Made by a program: the position numbers and the translations under genes. From NCBI RefSeq assembly GCF_041690465.1, contig NZ_JAWLHG010000028.1:1-64000 (forward strand): 64,000 nt of DNA, read 5' to 3'. Below are positions 1 to 7,922 of this stretch, in pieces. Position 1 is the stretch's first letter; every line of letters begins with the position of its first letter. The notes beneath the pieces are model-generated. The model ran no database searches. It saw only the letters and a list, made by a program, of their open reading frames with translations, and was not told where the DNA came from. Source of the stretch: Falsiroseomonas sp041690465. Its GTDB lineage: Bacteria; Pseudomonadota; Alphaproteobacteria; Acetobacterales; Acetobacteraceae.

Positions 1-1
1 C

Positions 2-79
2 GCAACTCGCTACGAGAAGACCGCGAGAAATTACCTCGCCATCATCACCATCGCAGCCACCATCCTCTGGCTCAGGTGA
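2..79 (+). CDS. IS5-family transposase, C-terminal fragment cut by window edge
   Basis: The last 25 codons of a transposase are read in frame 2 and end in TGA at 77-79. The residues include RYEKTARNYLAI and end ILWLR. The KTARN-(F/Y)LA block followed by an ILWL tail is the usual C-terminus of IS5-family (IS427-type) DDE transposases. The rest of the gene lies outside the window, so whether the element is intact cannot be judged. Only a short terminal sequence follows the stop codon, as expected for such a compact element. Confidence 0.7.
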   Translation, partial: ATRYEKTARNYLAIITIAATILWLR

Positions 80-80
80 A

Positions 81-93
81 TGTCCACAGGACC
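81..93. repeat. Probable right terminal inverted repeat of the IS
   Basis: TGTCCACAGGACC lies directly after the transposase stop and abuts a TA dinucleotide at 94-95. IS427-type elements usually insert at TA. The left end is outside the window, so the inverted repeat cannot be confirmed here. Confidence 0.4.
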
Positions 94-181
94 TAGCGCT
101 CACGAAGCGCACACAATGTTCGTCTGACGCACGACGGGCCGCCGGCGGTCCGCTCGTCAAGGCCGGAAATGACGGCCGGAG

Positions 182-271
182 GCGACGGCTTCGCGCCGGG
201 CGGACGTGGCCGACATGGCGACCTTCCTCGCCGGCACGGCGTGCCGCTTCATGACCGGCCAGATCGTCTCC
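182..271 (+). pseudogene. Short-chain dehydrogenase C-terminal remnant
   Basis: In frame with 206, the translation contains ADVADMATFLAGTACRFMTG followed by QIVS. This closely matches the EVADMVAFLAS...RFITGQ-(I/V) segment near the C-terminus of classical SDR enzymes. There is no start codon, nucleotide-binding motif or YxxxK upstream. Directly after QIVS the reading frame runs into sequence antisense to the neighbouring aldo/keto reductase. It appears to be a scrap left between an insertion element and the reductase. The match is short, so chance resemblance is not excluded. Confidence 0.45.
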
Positions 272-301
272 AAGCGCCTGCGCCACGGCGCGTGGGCGCG
301 T

Positions 302-1297
302 TCAGATGAAGACGCCCTTCATGTTTCCCGCAGGATAGCGCGTGCCGGCGGCGGCGCCCGCCGGCACCGCGGCCGAGATCCGCGCGACCTCCTCGTCCGA
401 AAGCCGCACGCCGAGCGCATCGAGATTCTCCTCCAGCCGCGCCTGGCTGCGCGTGCCGACGATCGGCAGCACGTCCTCGCCCTGCGCCAGCAGCCAGGCC
501 AGGCAGAGCTGCGCCGGCGTGCAGCCCTTTTCCGCCGCGAAGCCCTCGATACGCGCGACCAACTCGCGGTTGTGGCCGAAATTCTCCGGCATGAAGCGCG
601 GATGCTGCGCACGCCTTCCGCCCACATCCTCCAGGCTGCGGATCGCTCCGGTCAGCAGGCCGCGGCCGAGCGGCGCATAGGCGACGAAGGCGATGCCGAG
701 CTCGCGCGTCACCGCGCGCGTCGCCTCCGCCTCGTCCCGGTAGAGCAGCGAATACTCGGTCTGCACGCAGGCGATCGGGTGAACGGCATGCGCCCGGCGG
801 ATGCGCTCCGGCGCCGCTTCCGACAGGCCGAGGAAGCGCACCTTGCCCTGCTCCACCAGCCGCGCCATGGCGCCGATCGTCTCCTCCACCGGCACGTTCG
901 GATCCACGCGGTGCTGATAGTAGAGGTCGATCACCTCGACGCCGAGGCGCTTCAGGCTCGCCTCGCAGGCCCGCTGCACGTAGCCGGCGCTGCCATCCAC
1001 GGCATTCCCGCCGCCCTCGCGCCGGATCTGGCCGAATTTGGTGGCCAGGAATGCCTGGTCGCGCCGCCCCTTCAGCGCCCGTCCCAGCAGCTCCTCGTTG
1101 TGGCCCCAACCGTACATGTCCGAGCTGTCGAGGTGGTTCACGCCGAGCTCGAGCGCGTGGTGGACCAGCTCCTCCGATACGGCATCCTCGGCATCGCCAT
1201 AGACGCCGGAGAGCGACATGCAGCCGAGCCCGACCGCCGAAACCGGCGGCCCGCCGTGTCCCAGTGGACGCCGTTCGATGGAACCCGTCGCGGTCAT
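302..1297 (-). CDS. Aldo/keto reductase
   Basis: This 331-residue soluble NADPH-dependent oxidoreductase has the (beta/alpha)8-barrel aldo/keto reductase fold. The catalytic tetrad is visible as D57 and Y62 (LDSSDMYGWG), K87 (ATKFG) and H129 (YYQHR). The C-terminal IVGTRS segment fits the NADPH phosphate-binding loop. The length matches the AKR/Tas-like subfamily of general aldehyde and ketone reductases. The ATG at 1297 has GGGGAGA upstream. The gene lies 22 bp after the ModA-like gene and is last in a minus-strand operon with a TTT transporter. It may therefore reduce a carbonyl derived from the transported compound, but the substrate cannot be read from the sequence. Confidence 0.9.
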   Translation of the reverse strand: MTATGSIERRPLGHGGPPVSAVGLGCMSLSGVYGDAEDAVSEELVHHALELGVNHLDSSDMYGWGHNEELLGRALKGRRDQAFLATKFGQIRREGGGNAVDGSAGYVQRACEASLKRLGVEVIDLYYQHRVDPNVPVEETIGAMARLVEQGKVRFLGLSEAAPERIRRAHAVHPIACVQTEYSLLYRDEAEATRAVTRELGIAFVAYAPLGRGLLTGAIRSLEDVGGRRAQHPRFMPENFGHNRELVARIEGFAAEKGCTPAQLCLAWLLAQGEDVLPIVGTRSQARLEENLDALGVRLSDEEVARISAAVPAGAAAGTRYPAGNMKGVFI

Positions 1298-1319
1298 CGC
1301 CTGTCTCCCCTGCCTGTGG

Positions 1320-2003
1320 TCATGCCGCCGGCGTGAAGCCGATTTCCGCCATCGCCCGGCGCGCGGCGCCGCTGCCGAACAGCGCCATCAGCGCCTCCGC
1401 CGCCGCCCCCTCGCGCAGCGCGGCGGCGGCATAGGCGGTGGAGAGCGCATGCGGCGGCGGAAACAGGCCGAGCAGCGAGACGCCCGGCCGCCCGATGATC
1501 TCCGTCGCCTGGCTGACCGCAAGCTCCACCTCGCCGCGGCCGCAGGCGGCCACCGCCTCGACGCCGAAGGGGAAGCGGGTGCCCTTGGCGCGAACCTCCG
1601 CCTCGATGCCGAGCGCGGTGATGACCTTCTCGAAATGCCGCCCCCCGGTGGCGCCGCGCGCGGGATCGGCCCAGCCGATGCTTGCGGCATCCAGCAACGC
1701 GGCACGGAAGCCCTCCACCGTGTCGACCGGCCGCGCCGTCGCGCCGCCGCGCAGCGCGAGCCCGGTGCCGGCGGAACCGAGCGGCAATACCCGCTTCAGC
1801 AGTCCGGCCTCGCGCAGCTTCGCCAGCCCCTCGTCGCTCGTGACGACGACATCGGCCGCCTCGCCGGCCAGCACGCGGTCTCGCAGCGCGCCGGCCGTGC
1901 CGTAGTGCACGACAGGCAGCTCGCCCCGCCAGGCGCCGCCCTCCAGCAGCCGCTCCACCGCGGTCTTCACCGCGCCGGCGGCGAGCAGCACCGGAGCGCT
2001 CAT
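1320..2003 (-). CDS. ModA-like substrate-binding domain protein without signal peptide
   Basis: This 227-residue protein has the pattern of a type II periplasmic binding fold of the molybdate-binding (ModA) family, including VVTSDEGLAKL, LDAASIGWADPARGATGG and the ELAVSQATEI segment. It begins MSAPVLLAAGAVKTAV directly at the first beta strand, with no signal peptide or lipobox, so it should stay in the cytosol unless the start is wrong. Its ATG overlaps the tctA stop (ATGA), which implies translational coupling. No ABC permease or ATPase for it is nearby. It may act as a cytosolic sensor or ligand carrier for the TTT operon; this is inference. Confidence 0.75.
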   Translation of the reverse strand: MSAPVLLAAGAVKTAVERLLEGGAWRGELPVVHYGTAGALRDRVLAGEAADVVVTSDEGLAKLREAGLLKRVLPLGSAGTGLALRGGATARPVDTVEGFRAALLDAASIGWADPARGATGGRHFEKVITALGIEAEVRAKGTRFPFGVEAVAACGRGEVELAVSQATEIIGRPGVSLLGLFPPPHALSTAYAAAALREGAAAEALMALFGSGAARRAMAEIGFTPAA

Positions 2004-3499
2004 GCGGCCGCCCTCGCCAGGCGCCGCTCGCGCCACAGCGGCAGCACGACGGAGACCACCAGCAGCGCCCACAGCACATTGGCGATCGGCGAGGAGAACA
2101 GCACCATGATGTCGCCCTGCCCGATGCGCAGCGACCGCAGCAGGTAGCGCTCGAAGATCGGCCCCAGCAGCACGCCGATCAGGATCGAGGTGACGTTGTA
2201 GTTGGTGCGGATGGCGATGTAGCCGATTACGCCGAACACCAGCGCCAGCACCATGTCGAACATGTACTCGCGATCCGCGAAGGCGCCGATGATGGTCAGC
2301 CCGAGGATCAGCGGCACGATGGTGTGCACCGGTACGGCGACGACGCGCGAGGCATAGCGCGCCATCGGCAGCACCAGCGGGATCATCATGATGTAGGCGA
2401 CGGTCATCATCACGAAGACGCCGAAGGCGATGTTCGGCTGTTCCTGGAACAGCCGCGGGCCGAGCGTGATGCCCTGGTACTGCAGCACGATCATCATCAC
2501 CGCCGCAGTCGATCCGCCGGGGATGCCGATCGCCATGGTCGGCACCAGCGTGCCGGAGGTGACGCCGTTGTTGGCGCTCTCGGGCGCGATCACGCCCGCC
2601 GGGTGGCCGGTTCCGTAGAGCTCCGGCGTCTTCGAGAACAGCCGCGACTGCTGATAGGCGACGAAGGCGGCGATATAGGCGCCCGCGCCCGGGATGACGC
2701 CGACGATCAGCCCGATGAGGGACGTCCAGACGATCTGCCACCAATGCTTCGCAGCGATGGCTAGGCCTTCCAGCGTGTCCTTCCACTGCGCTGCGCGGCT
2801 CTGCTCGGGCGGGGTGGCGGCGAAGCGTTCCTCCAGCATCACCAGCGCCTCGCTGACGGCAAACAGGCCGATCAGTACCGGCACCAGCGGCAGGCCATCA
2901 TAGAGCTCGAGCAGGCCGAAGGTGGCGCGCGGCGTGGAGAAGACGGCGTCGGTGCCGATCGAGCCGAGCATCAGCCCGAACATGCCGCCGATCAGCCCCT
3001 TGATCATGTCCTTCGCCGCCAGCACGGCGATCAGCGTCAGGCCAAACAGGATGATCACGACCATCTCGACCGAGCGCAGCACCAGCCCGATCTCGGCGAG
3101 CCAGGGCAGCAGCGCCAGCACGGCGACGGAGGTGATCAGCCCGCCCGCCACCGAGGCGACGAAGGACAGCACCAGCGCCTGCTGCGCCTTGCCTTTCTTC
3201 GTCATCTGGTAGCCATCGAGGCAGGTGGCCGCGGCCCCCGCGCTGCCGGGGATGTTCACCAGGATCGCCGGGATGCCGCCGGCCATGTGGTTCGCGCAGT
3301 AGAGCGCGATCATGAAGGCCAGCGCCGCCTCGATATCCATCGCCAGCGTGACCGGCAGCAGGATGATCAGCGTATTCTGCGGCGAGAAGCCCGGCAGGAT
3401 GCCGACCGCGAGCCCGAGCGCCACGCCGGGAATGATCGCCCACCAGAGCGAGAAGGACCGGCCGAACAGCTCGGCCAGCGTCGCGAGATCCAGCTCCAC
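2000..3499 (-). CDS. tctA: Tripartite tricarboxylate transporter permease, TctA family
   Basis: This 499-residue integral membrane protein is the large subunit of a proton- or sodium-coupled TTT carboxylate importer. About twelve hydrophobic segments are visible. The family motif is present early (GILPGFSPQNTLIILLP, residues 33-49) and again in its inverted-repeat half (GVIPGAGAYIAAFVAYQQSR). Length is normal for TctA. The start is GTG at 3499, one base beyond the tctB stop. The order tctC-tctB-tctA is the canonical arrangement. The protein works with the periplasmic TctC in the same operon. The substrate is unknown; TTT systems carry citrate, aromatic acids and other dicarboxylates. Confidence 0.95.
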   Translation of the reverse strand: MELDLATLAELFGRSFSLWWAIIPGVALGLAVGILPGFSPQNTLIILLPVTLAMDIEAALAFMIALYCANHMAGGIPAILVNIPGSAGAAATCLDGYQMTKKGKAQQALVLSFVASVAGGLITSVAVLALLPWLAEIGLVLRSVEMVVIILFGLTLIAVLAAKDMIKGLIGGMFGLMLGSIGTDAVFSTPRATFGLLELYDGLPLVPVLIGLFAVSEALVMLEERFAATPPEQSRAAQWKDTLEGLAIAAKHWWQIVWTSLIGLIVGVIPGAGAYIAAFVAYQQSRLFSKTPELYGTGHPAGVIAPESANNGVTSGTLVPTMAIGIPGGSTAAVMMIVLQYQGITLGPRLFQEQPNIAFGVFVMMTVAYIMMIPLVLPMARYASRVVAVPVHTIVPLILGLTIIGAFADREYMFDMVLALVFGVIGYIAIRTNYNVTSILIGVLLGPIFERYLLRSLRIGQGDIMVLFSSPIANVLWALLVVSVVLPLWRERRLARAAA

Positions 3500-3500
3500 G

Positions 3501-4019
3501 TCAGTCCAGCCCCGGCAGGCCGAACAGGGCGGCCATCGCGTGTTCGAACGGCCCCATCGGAAAACGCGTGCCGAGGACGACCATCAACGAAAGCCAGACC
3601 AGCACCGGCGTGACGAGCGACACGCCGATCAGGCTCGGCCAGTGCCGTGCGCCCAGCAGCCACATGCCGGCGAAGAGCAGCAGCGCCAGCGCGATGGAGG
3701 TGCCGAGCAGCGGCAGCGCCACCAGGAAGGCCGCGCACAGCGCCATCAGCGCGAGCCGCAGCCGGTTGGTGGGCGCGTCGCCACCCAGCGTGAAGCCGAG
3801 CGTCACCTGCAGCATTGCCAGCTGCCAGCCGATCCGCACCAGCAGCAGCGCCACGAGCACGAGGAGGATGGCACCGATGACGATGCCGTTCGCCTTCGCC
3901 TCCCAGGCCAGCTCGCGCACCGTCCAGAAGTAATAGACGGTGAAGCCGACCGCGAGCGCCGGGATGACCAGCTCCTGGCCGACCCGCCTGCGCTCGCTGC
4001 CGTGGCGCTGTGCCGCCAT
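3501..4019 (-). CDS. tctB: Tripartite tricarboxylate transporter small subunit, TctB family
   Basis: This 172-residue membrane protein has about four to five hydrophobic segments (residues about 17-35, 45-65, 85-120 and 125-150). That is the size and topology of TctB, the poorly conserved small membrane subunit of TTT importers. It starts with ATG at 4019, two bases beyond the tctC stop, and ends one base before the tctA start. The three genes are therefore surely co-transcribed and probably translationally coupled. Identification relies largely on topology and position between tctC and tctA, because TctB proteins share little sequence. Confidence 0.88.
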   Translation of the reverse strand: MAAQRHGSERRRVGQELVIPALAVGFTVYYFWTVRELAWEAKANGIVIGAILLVLVALLLVRIGWQLAMLQVTLGFTLGGDAPTNRLRLALMALCAAFLVALPLLGTSIALALLLFAGMWLLGARHWPSLIGVSLVTPVLVWLSLMVVLGTRFPMGPFEHAMAALFGLPGLD

Positions 4020-4021
4020 GC

Positions 4022-5035
4022 TCAGCGCTGGGCCGTGAGCTGCGCGCGGTAGCGGTTGGCCAACTCCAGCATGCCCTGAGCGTATTCGGTGCAGGCCGCG
4101 CGATTACCGTAGCGGATGGTCTCCACCGGCAGCCCCTGCTTGTCGTAGGCCTCGCGGAAGGCGGGGTCGTCGAACACCTTGGCCGCGCTCTCCTCCAGCG
4201 TCTTGAACCGGTCGGGGAAGCGCTCCATCACCTCGGTGTGGACCGCCCAGGAGCGGGAGGAGGGCAGCGGCGGGATGCGCGTGCCGAACACCTGGTTGAT
4301 CGGCGGCGCGTCGTTCGACTTCGCCGCGACGATGTTCTCGTTGTTGAACACGCCGAGGGTGCGCATGCGCTCGCCCTGGCGGATCACCAGCGCGATCGGC
4401 AGCACGCCGATGTCCGCCTCGCCGTTCAGCACCGCCACCACTGTCGGATTGCCGCCGGCATAGGGCACCAGGTTGAAGCGGGCATTCTGCGATTCGCCGA
4501 GGGCGAGGATGCCGATCGAGGCCGGGTGCGGGATGCGGCTGGTCGCCACGTTGAGCGGCCGCTTCTTCGCCTCCGCCACCACGTCCTCGATGCGGCGGAA
4601 CGGGCTGTTGGCGCGGACGAAGACGCAGCTGTCATCCACGTCGATGCGGCAGAAATAGGTGATGTCCTCGGGGAAGCGGAAGCGCGGCCGCTGGAGGGCG
4701 TACATCAGCATCTCCGGCCCCATGTTGCCGAACAGCAGGTGGTAGCCGTCCTTGTCGCGCCTGTTCACGTAGAGCTCGTAGCCGACCTGGCCGGAGGCGC
4801 CGGGGAAGAACTCGTATTCGAAGCGCCGCCCGCCGAGCTGCTTCGACCAGCCATCGTCGAAGCTCCGCGCCAGGCGCTCCGCGCCTCCGCCCTGGCCGGT
4901 CGGGATCACCACACGGAAATTGCGCGTGGGGAAAGCGGCCTGCGCGGCGGCGTCGCGCGGCAGCGCCGCCGCGAGGCCGAGTCCCGCCGCGGCGAGGCCC
5001 AGACCGCGCCGTGTGATGCTGTTCCCGGACGTCAT
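4022..5035 (-). CDS. tctC: TctC/Bug-type periplasmic substrate-binding protein
   Basis: This 337-residue secreted solute receptor serves the TTT importer. The N-terminus has a twin-arginine-like signal (TRRGLGLAAAGLGL with an AAAQ cleavage site near residue 32), as is common for Bug proteins. Mature-protein hallmarks include the FRVVIPTGQGGG start and a P(Y/H)AGGNPTV-type loop. The ATG at 5035 is preceded by GGAGGAGAG. Alternative in-frame starts further upstream would overlap the hydrolase gene and destroy the signal peptide. Bug receptors bind organic acids, but the exact ligand is not predictable. It lies 41 bp after the hydrolase gene in the same operon. Confidence 0.93.
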   Translation of the reverse strand: MTSGNSITRRGLGLAAAGLGLAAALPRDAAAQAAFPTRNFRVVIPTGQGGGAERLARSFDDGWSKQLGGRRFEYEFFPGASGQVGYELYVNRRDKDGYHLLFGNMGPEMLMYALQRPRFRFPEDITYFCRIDVDDSCVFVRANSPFRRIEDVVAEAKKRPLNVATSRIPHPASIGILALGESQNARFNLVPYAGGNPTVVAVLNGEADIGVLPIALVIRQGERMRTLGVFNNENIVAAKSNDAPPINQVFGTRIPPLPSSRSWAVHTEVMERFPDRFKTLEESAAKVFDDPAFREAYDKQGLPVETIRYGNRAACTEYAQGMLELANRYRAQLTAQR

Positions 5036-5076
5036 CTTCTCTCTCCTCCCAGATGGTGCCGGCCTGCCGCCGGCGG

Positions 5077-6006
5077 TCAGTGTTCCTCTGCGGGCCCCAG
5101 GTAGACAGGCTCCGGCTGCGCGAAGAACGAAGCCAGGATGTGCTGCACGAGACGGTAGTTCTTCTGCTGGAAGCTCGCATGGGCGATGCCGGGCATCACG
5201 GCGAACTGCTTGTCGGGGTTGGGCAGCAGGCGGAAGAATTCCAGCAGGTCCTCGACGCCGGCGATGCCGTCGTACTGGCCGCGCATCACGATGGTCGGGC
5301 AGGTGATCTTCTTCGGGTCCACCACCGGCAGGTGCAGGCACATGTCGATGTAGGTGCCGATCGGCACGCTGTCGTCGAGCGCGGTGATCGCTTCGGCGAA
5401 GGCGTCCACCACCCGGTCGTCGGCGGTGCCGGGGTGGTCGCGGGTGAAGATGGAATGCACGAAGGCGCGGTCGATCGGCCGACGGTTCCCGGCGGCGCGG
5501 TACTCCGGCAGCTTCTTCCGCCGCTGCGCCAAAGTCGGGCTGCCCTCGCCGGTCCAGACGAAGGCGTCGAGCGCCAGCCGCGCGACGCGCCCCGGGTTGC
5601 GCTGCGCGAAGAGTGCCGCCTTCAGCGCGCCGGAGGAGATGCCATAGACCAGCAGCGGCCCTGCCTGGCGCGTCTTCTCGATGTAGTCGGCGGCAGCTGC
5701 GATGTCGTCGGCGCCGTTCGAGATGTCGCAGGTGATGTCGCGGTGCTTGGATGAGCGGCCGTAGCCCTCATTGTCCAGGCACCAGCAATCGTAGCCGGCG
5801 CGGGCGAAGACATCCATCACCGCAACGTCCGGCAGCCCCGGCACCTGCAGGTCGAAGGTCGGCTGCGACGCCATCGAGGAGCCGTGGATGAACAGGATCG
5901 TGCCGCGCTTGCCGGCGGTGGGCTCGCCGGTGAATTTCTCCCACAGGAACAGGCGGACATCGCCCTTGTTCGTCCAATGCTCGATGCCGGTGACGGGCTG
6001 GCTCAT
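5077..6006 (-). CDS. Alpha/beta hydrolase
   Basis: This 309-residue cytosolic hydrolase has an oxyanion-hole HGSS (residues 41-44), a nucleophile elbow GISSG with S124, a candidate acid in RGQYDG and a C-terminal histidine in PGIAHASF. There is no signal peptide. The ATG at 6006 has AGAGGAA about 12 bases upstream. It is the first gene of the six-gene minus-strand operon leading into tctCBA, so it probably hydrolyses an ester or C-C bond of the imported compound or its derivative. The family is too broad to name a substrate. The upstream region separates it from a divergent IlvD/Edd dehydratase. Confidence 0.85.
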   Translation of the reverse strand: MSQPVTGIEHWTNKGDVRLFLWEKFTGEPTAGKRGTILFIHGSSMASQPTFDLQVPGLPDVAVMDVFARAGYDCWCLDNEGYGRSSKHRDITCDISNGADDIAAAADYIEKTRQAGPLLVYGISSGALKAALFAQRNPGRVARLALDAFVWTGEGSPTLAQRRKKLPEYRAAGNRRPIDRAFVHSIFTRDHPGTADDRVVDAFAEAITALDDSVPIGTYIDMCLHLPVVDPKKITCPTIVMRGQYDGIAGVEDLLEFFRLLPNPDKQFAVMPGIAHASFQQKNYRLVQHILASFFAQPEPVYLGPAEEH

Positions 6007-6308
6007 GCGGCCGGGTTCCTCTGGTCGCGGTGCGAGTGGCTGAGGGCCCGGACACTGGGAAGCGCAGCGCATCGCAACGCGCGCCGATGGTTCATGGATG
6101 TTTCCCTGCGATCCATCTTTCCGCGCGCGGACCCGCCTGTGCCGCCCAAACAACGTGCCGGCGCGCGGCGTGTCAAGATCGCCACGGTCGGAGCGACACC
6201 GACCGGGTTCGTTCACGGTTGGCCAGGGTTGCATCGCCAAAGGTTAACTTTTGCGCGAAAACGGCGCAGGCTAATCGCCTGACGGGGCTCCGGAGGCCGG
6301 CAGAAGGC
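6007..6308. promoter_or_regulatory. Divergent intergenic region between hydrolase operon and dehydratase
   Basis: This 302-bp stretch holds no convincing gene. It is locally AT-rich around 6236-6280. A possible plus-strand promoter reads TTTTGC, 17 bases, TAATCG within 6248-6276. It is weak by consensus and offered only as a candidate. The region must contain start signals for both divergent units. Confidence 0.35.
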
Positions 6309-7913
6309 ATGCAACGCCCGCTGCGCAGCAATTTCGAGCGCGGAAGCGCCGCCTGGGCGCTGCGTCGCGCCCAGTGGCTGGCGCTCGGCCTCTCCGATGC
6401 GGACATGGAGAAGCCGAAGATCGCGGTGGTGAACACCTCCTCCGATCTGGCGAGCTGCTTCATCCACCTGGACGGCGTGGCGGCGGTGGTGAAGCAGGCG
6501 GTGCGCGCCGGCGGCGGCCTGCCGCTCGAGATCCGCACCGCCGCACCCGCCGACTTCATCCAGGCCGCCGGCCGGCGCGGCAGCTATCGCATCCCGTCGC
6601 AGGATCTCATCGCCCGCGACATCGAGGCGCAGGTGGAAGGCGCCCAGCTCGACGGCATGGTGGTGCTGGCCTCCTGCGAGAAGACCACGCCGGGGCAGTT
6701 GCTGGCCACGGCGCGGCTCGACATCCCGGCCATCGTCGTCTGCTGCGGGTACCAGCCGGCGGGCGAGTGGCGCGGCGATCCGAACGATGTCGGACGGCTG
6801 CTGCTCGCCGCCGGGCACCACGCCGCCGGCGCCCTGCCGCTGTCGGAGCTGGAAGGCATGTCGGCCACCGCCATCCGCGGCCCGGGCGCCTGTGCCGGCC
6901 TCGGTGCGGCGAATGCGCTGCACATCGTCGCCGAGGCGCTGGGCCTCTCGCTGCCGGGGTCTGCGCCGGTGCTGGCCAACAGCCCGCGCATGTTCGACCT
7001 CGCCCGCCGCTCCGGCACGCAGATCATGCGCCTGGTCTCGGATGACATCCGCCCGCGCGCCATCCTGACCGAGGCGGCCTTCGCCAATGCCGTGATGGCA
7101 CTGATGGCCGTCGCCGGCCCGCCGGGCTGCCTCCGGCTGCTGGGCGCGCTCGCGCGCGAGGCGGGGATCACGGCGGACCCGCGCCGCCTGCTGGAACAGG
7201 CGATGGACCGCGTGCCCGTGCTCGCCGCGATACGCCCGATCGGCAGCCTGCGCACCGAGGCGCTGGAGGCCGCCGGCGGCACCATGGCCGTGCTGAAGCG
7301 GCTGGAATCGCTGCTGCATGGCGAGACGCTCACGGTCACCGGTCGCAGCATGGGCGAGGAGGTCGCAGCGGCCGAGGTAGCGGACGAGGCGGTGGTGCGC
7401 CCGCTCGATCGTCCGCTCTCGCCGCGTCCCGGCATCGTGCTGCTGCGCGGTTCGCTCTGCCCCGGCGGTGGGCTGGTGCGGCCGGCGCTCGGCGCTGGGC
7501 AGCCGGTGCGCTTCGCCGGCCGGGCCCGCTGCTTCACGCGGGTGGAGGACGCGATGGCGGGCCTGCGCGGCGGCGTGATCCGCGCCGGCGACGTGGTGGT
7601 GCTGCGCGGCTCAGGCAGCGACGGCGGCGTCGTCGTCTCGCCGCTGGTCTTCGCGCTGGATGGCGCAGGTCTCGCCGGCGACGTGGCGGTGGTGACGGAC
7701 GGCCATGTCTCGGGCCTGGCCAGCAAGGGCCTGGTCATGGCCGAGGTGGCTCCCGACGCCGCGGCGGGCGGGCCGATCGGCCTCATCGAGGATGGTGACC
7801 GCATCGAGATCAACCTCGAGGCACGGCGCGCGGAGCTGCGGGTCGATGCCGCCGAGCTCGATGCCCGCCGCGCGCGCCTTCCGCCGCATGGCGCCCAGCC
7901 TGCGGCCCGGTAG
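6309..7913 (+). CDS. IlvD/Edd-family dehydratase, divergent paralogue
   Basis: This 534-residue Fe-S dehydratase is related to dihydroxy-acid and sugar-acid dehydratases. The three expected cluster cysteines align at C50 (NTSSDLASC), C123 (SCEKTT, with K125 as the carbamylated-lysine equivalent) and C195 (GPGACAG). The catalytic-serine region TDGHVSG and the GGPIGLIEDGDRIEI tail are present. The usual GPKGGPGMPE motif is replaced by LRGSGSDGG, so this is unlikely to be the branched-chain IlvD; a sugar-acid or aldonate-type dehydratase is more probable. The ATG at 6309 was chosen because it begins at the conserved N-terminus. The gene is divergent from the TTT operon and convergent with the M20 peptidase. 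Confidence 0.85.
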   Translation: MQRPLRSNFERGSAAWALRRAQWLALGLSDADMEKPKIAVVNTSSDLASCFIHLDGVAAVVKQAVRAGGGLPLEIRTAAPADFIQAAGRRGSYRIPSQDLIARDIEAQVEGAQLDGMVVLASCEKTTPGQLLATARLDIPAIVVCCGYQPAGEWRGDPNDVGRLLLAAGHHAAGALPLSELEGMSATAIRGPGACAGLGAANALHIVAEALGLSLPGSAPVLANSPRMFDLARRSGTQIMRLVSDDIRPRAILTEAAFANAVMALMAVAGPPGCLRLLGALAREAGITADPRRLLEQAMDRVPVLAAIRPIGSLRTEALEAAGGTMAVLKRLESLLHGETLTVTGRSMGEEVAAAEVADEAVVRPLDRPLSPRPGIVLLRGSLCPGGGLVRPALGAGQPVRFAGRARCFTRVEDAMAGLRGGVIRAGDVVVLRGSGSDGGVVVSPLVFALDGAGLAGDVAVVTDGHVSGLASKGLVMAEVAPDAAAGGPIGLIEDGDRIEINLEARRAELRVDAAELDARRARLPPHGAQPAAR

Positions 7914-7922
7914 TGGCGCGGG

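Noticed and set aside
6309..7913. Calling the dehydratase IlvD of branched-chain amino-acid synthesis
   Set aside because: The GPKGGPG motif is missing and the neighbours are catabolic, so a specific ilvD assignment is not justified.
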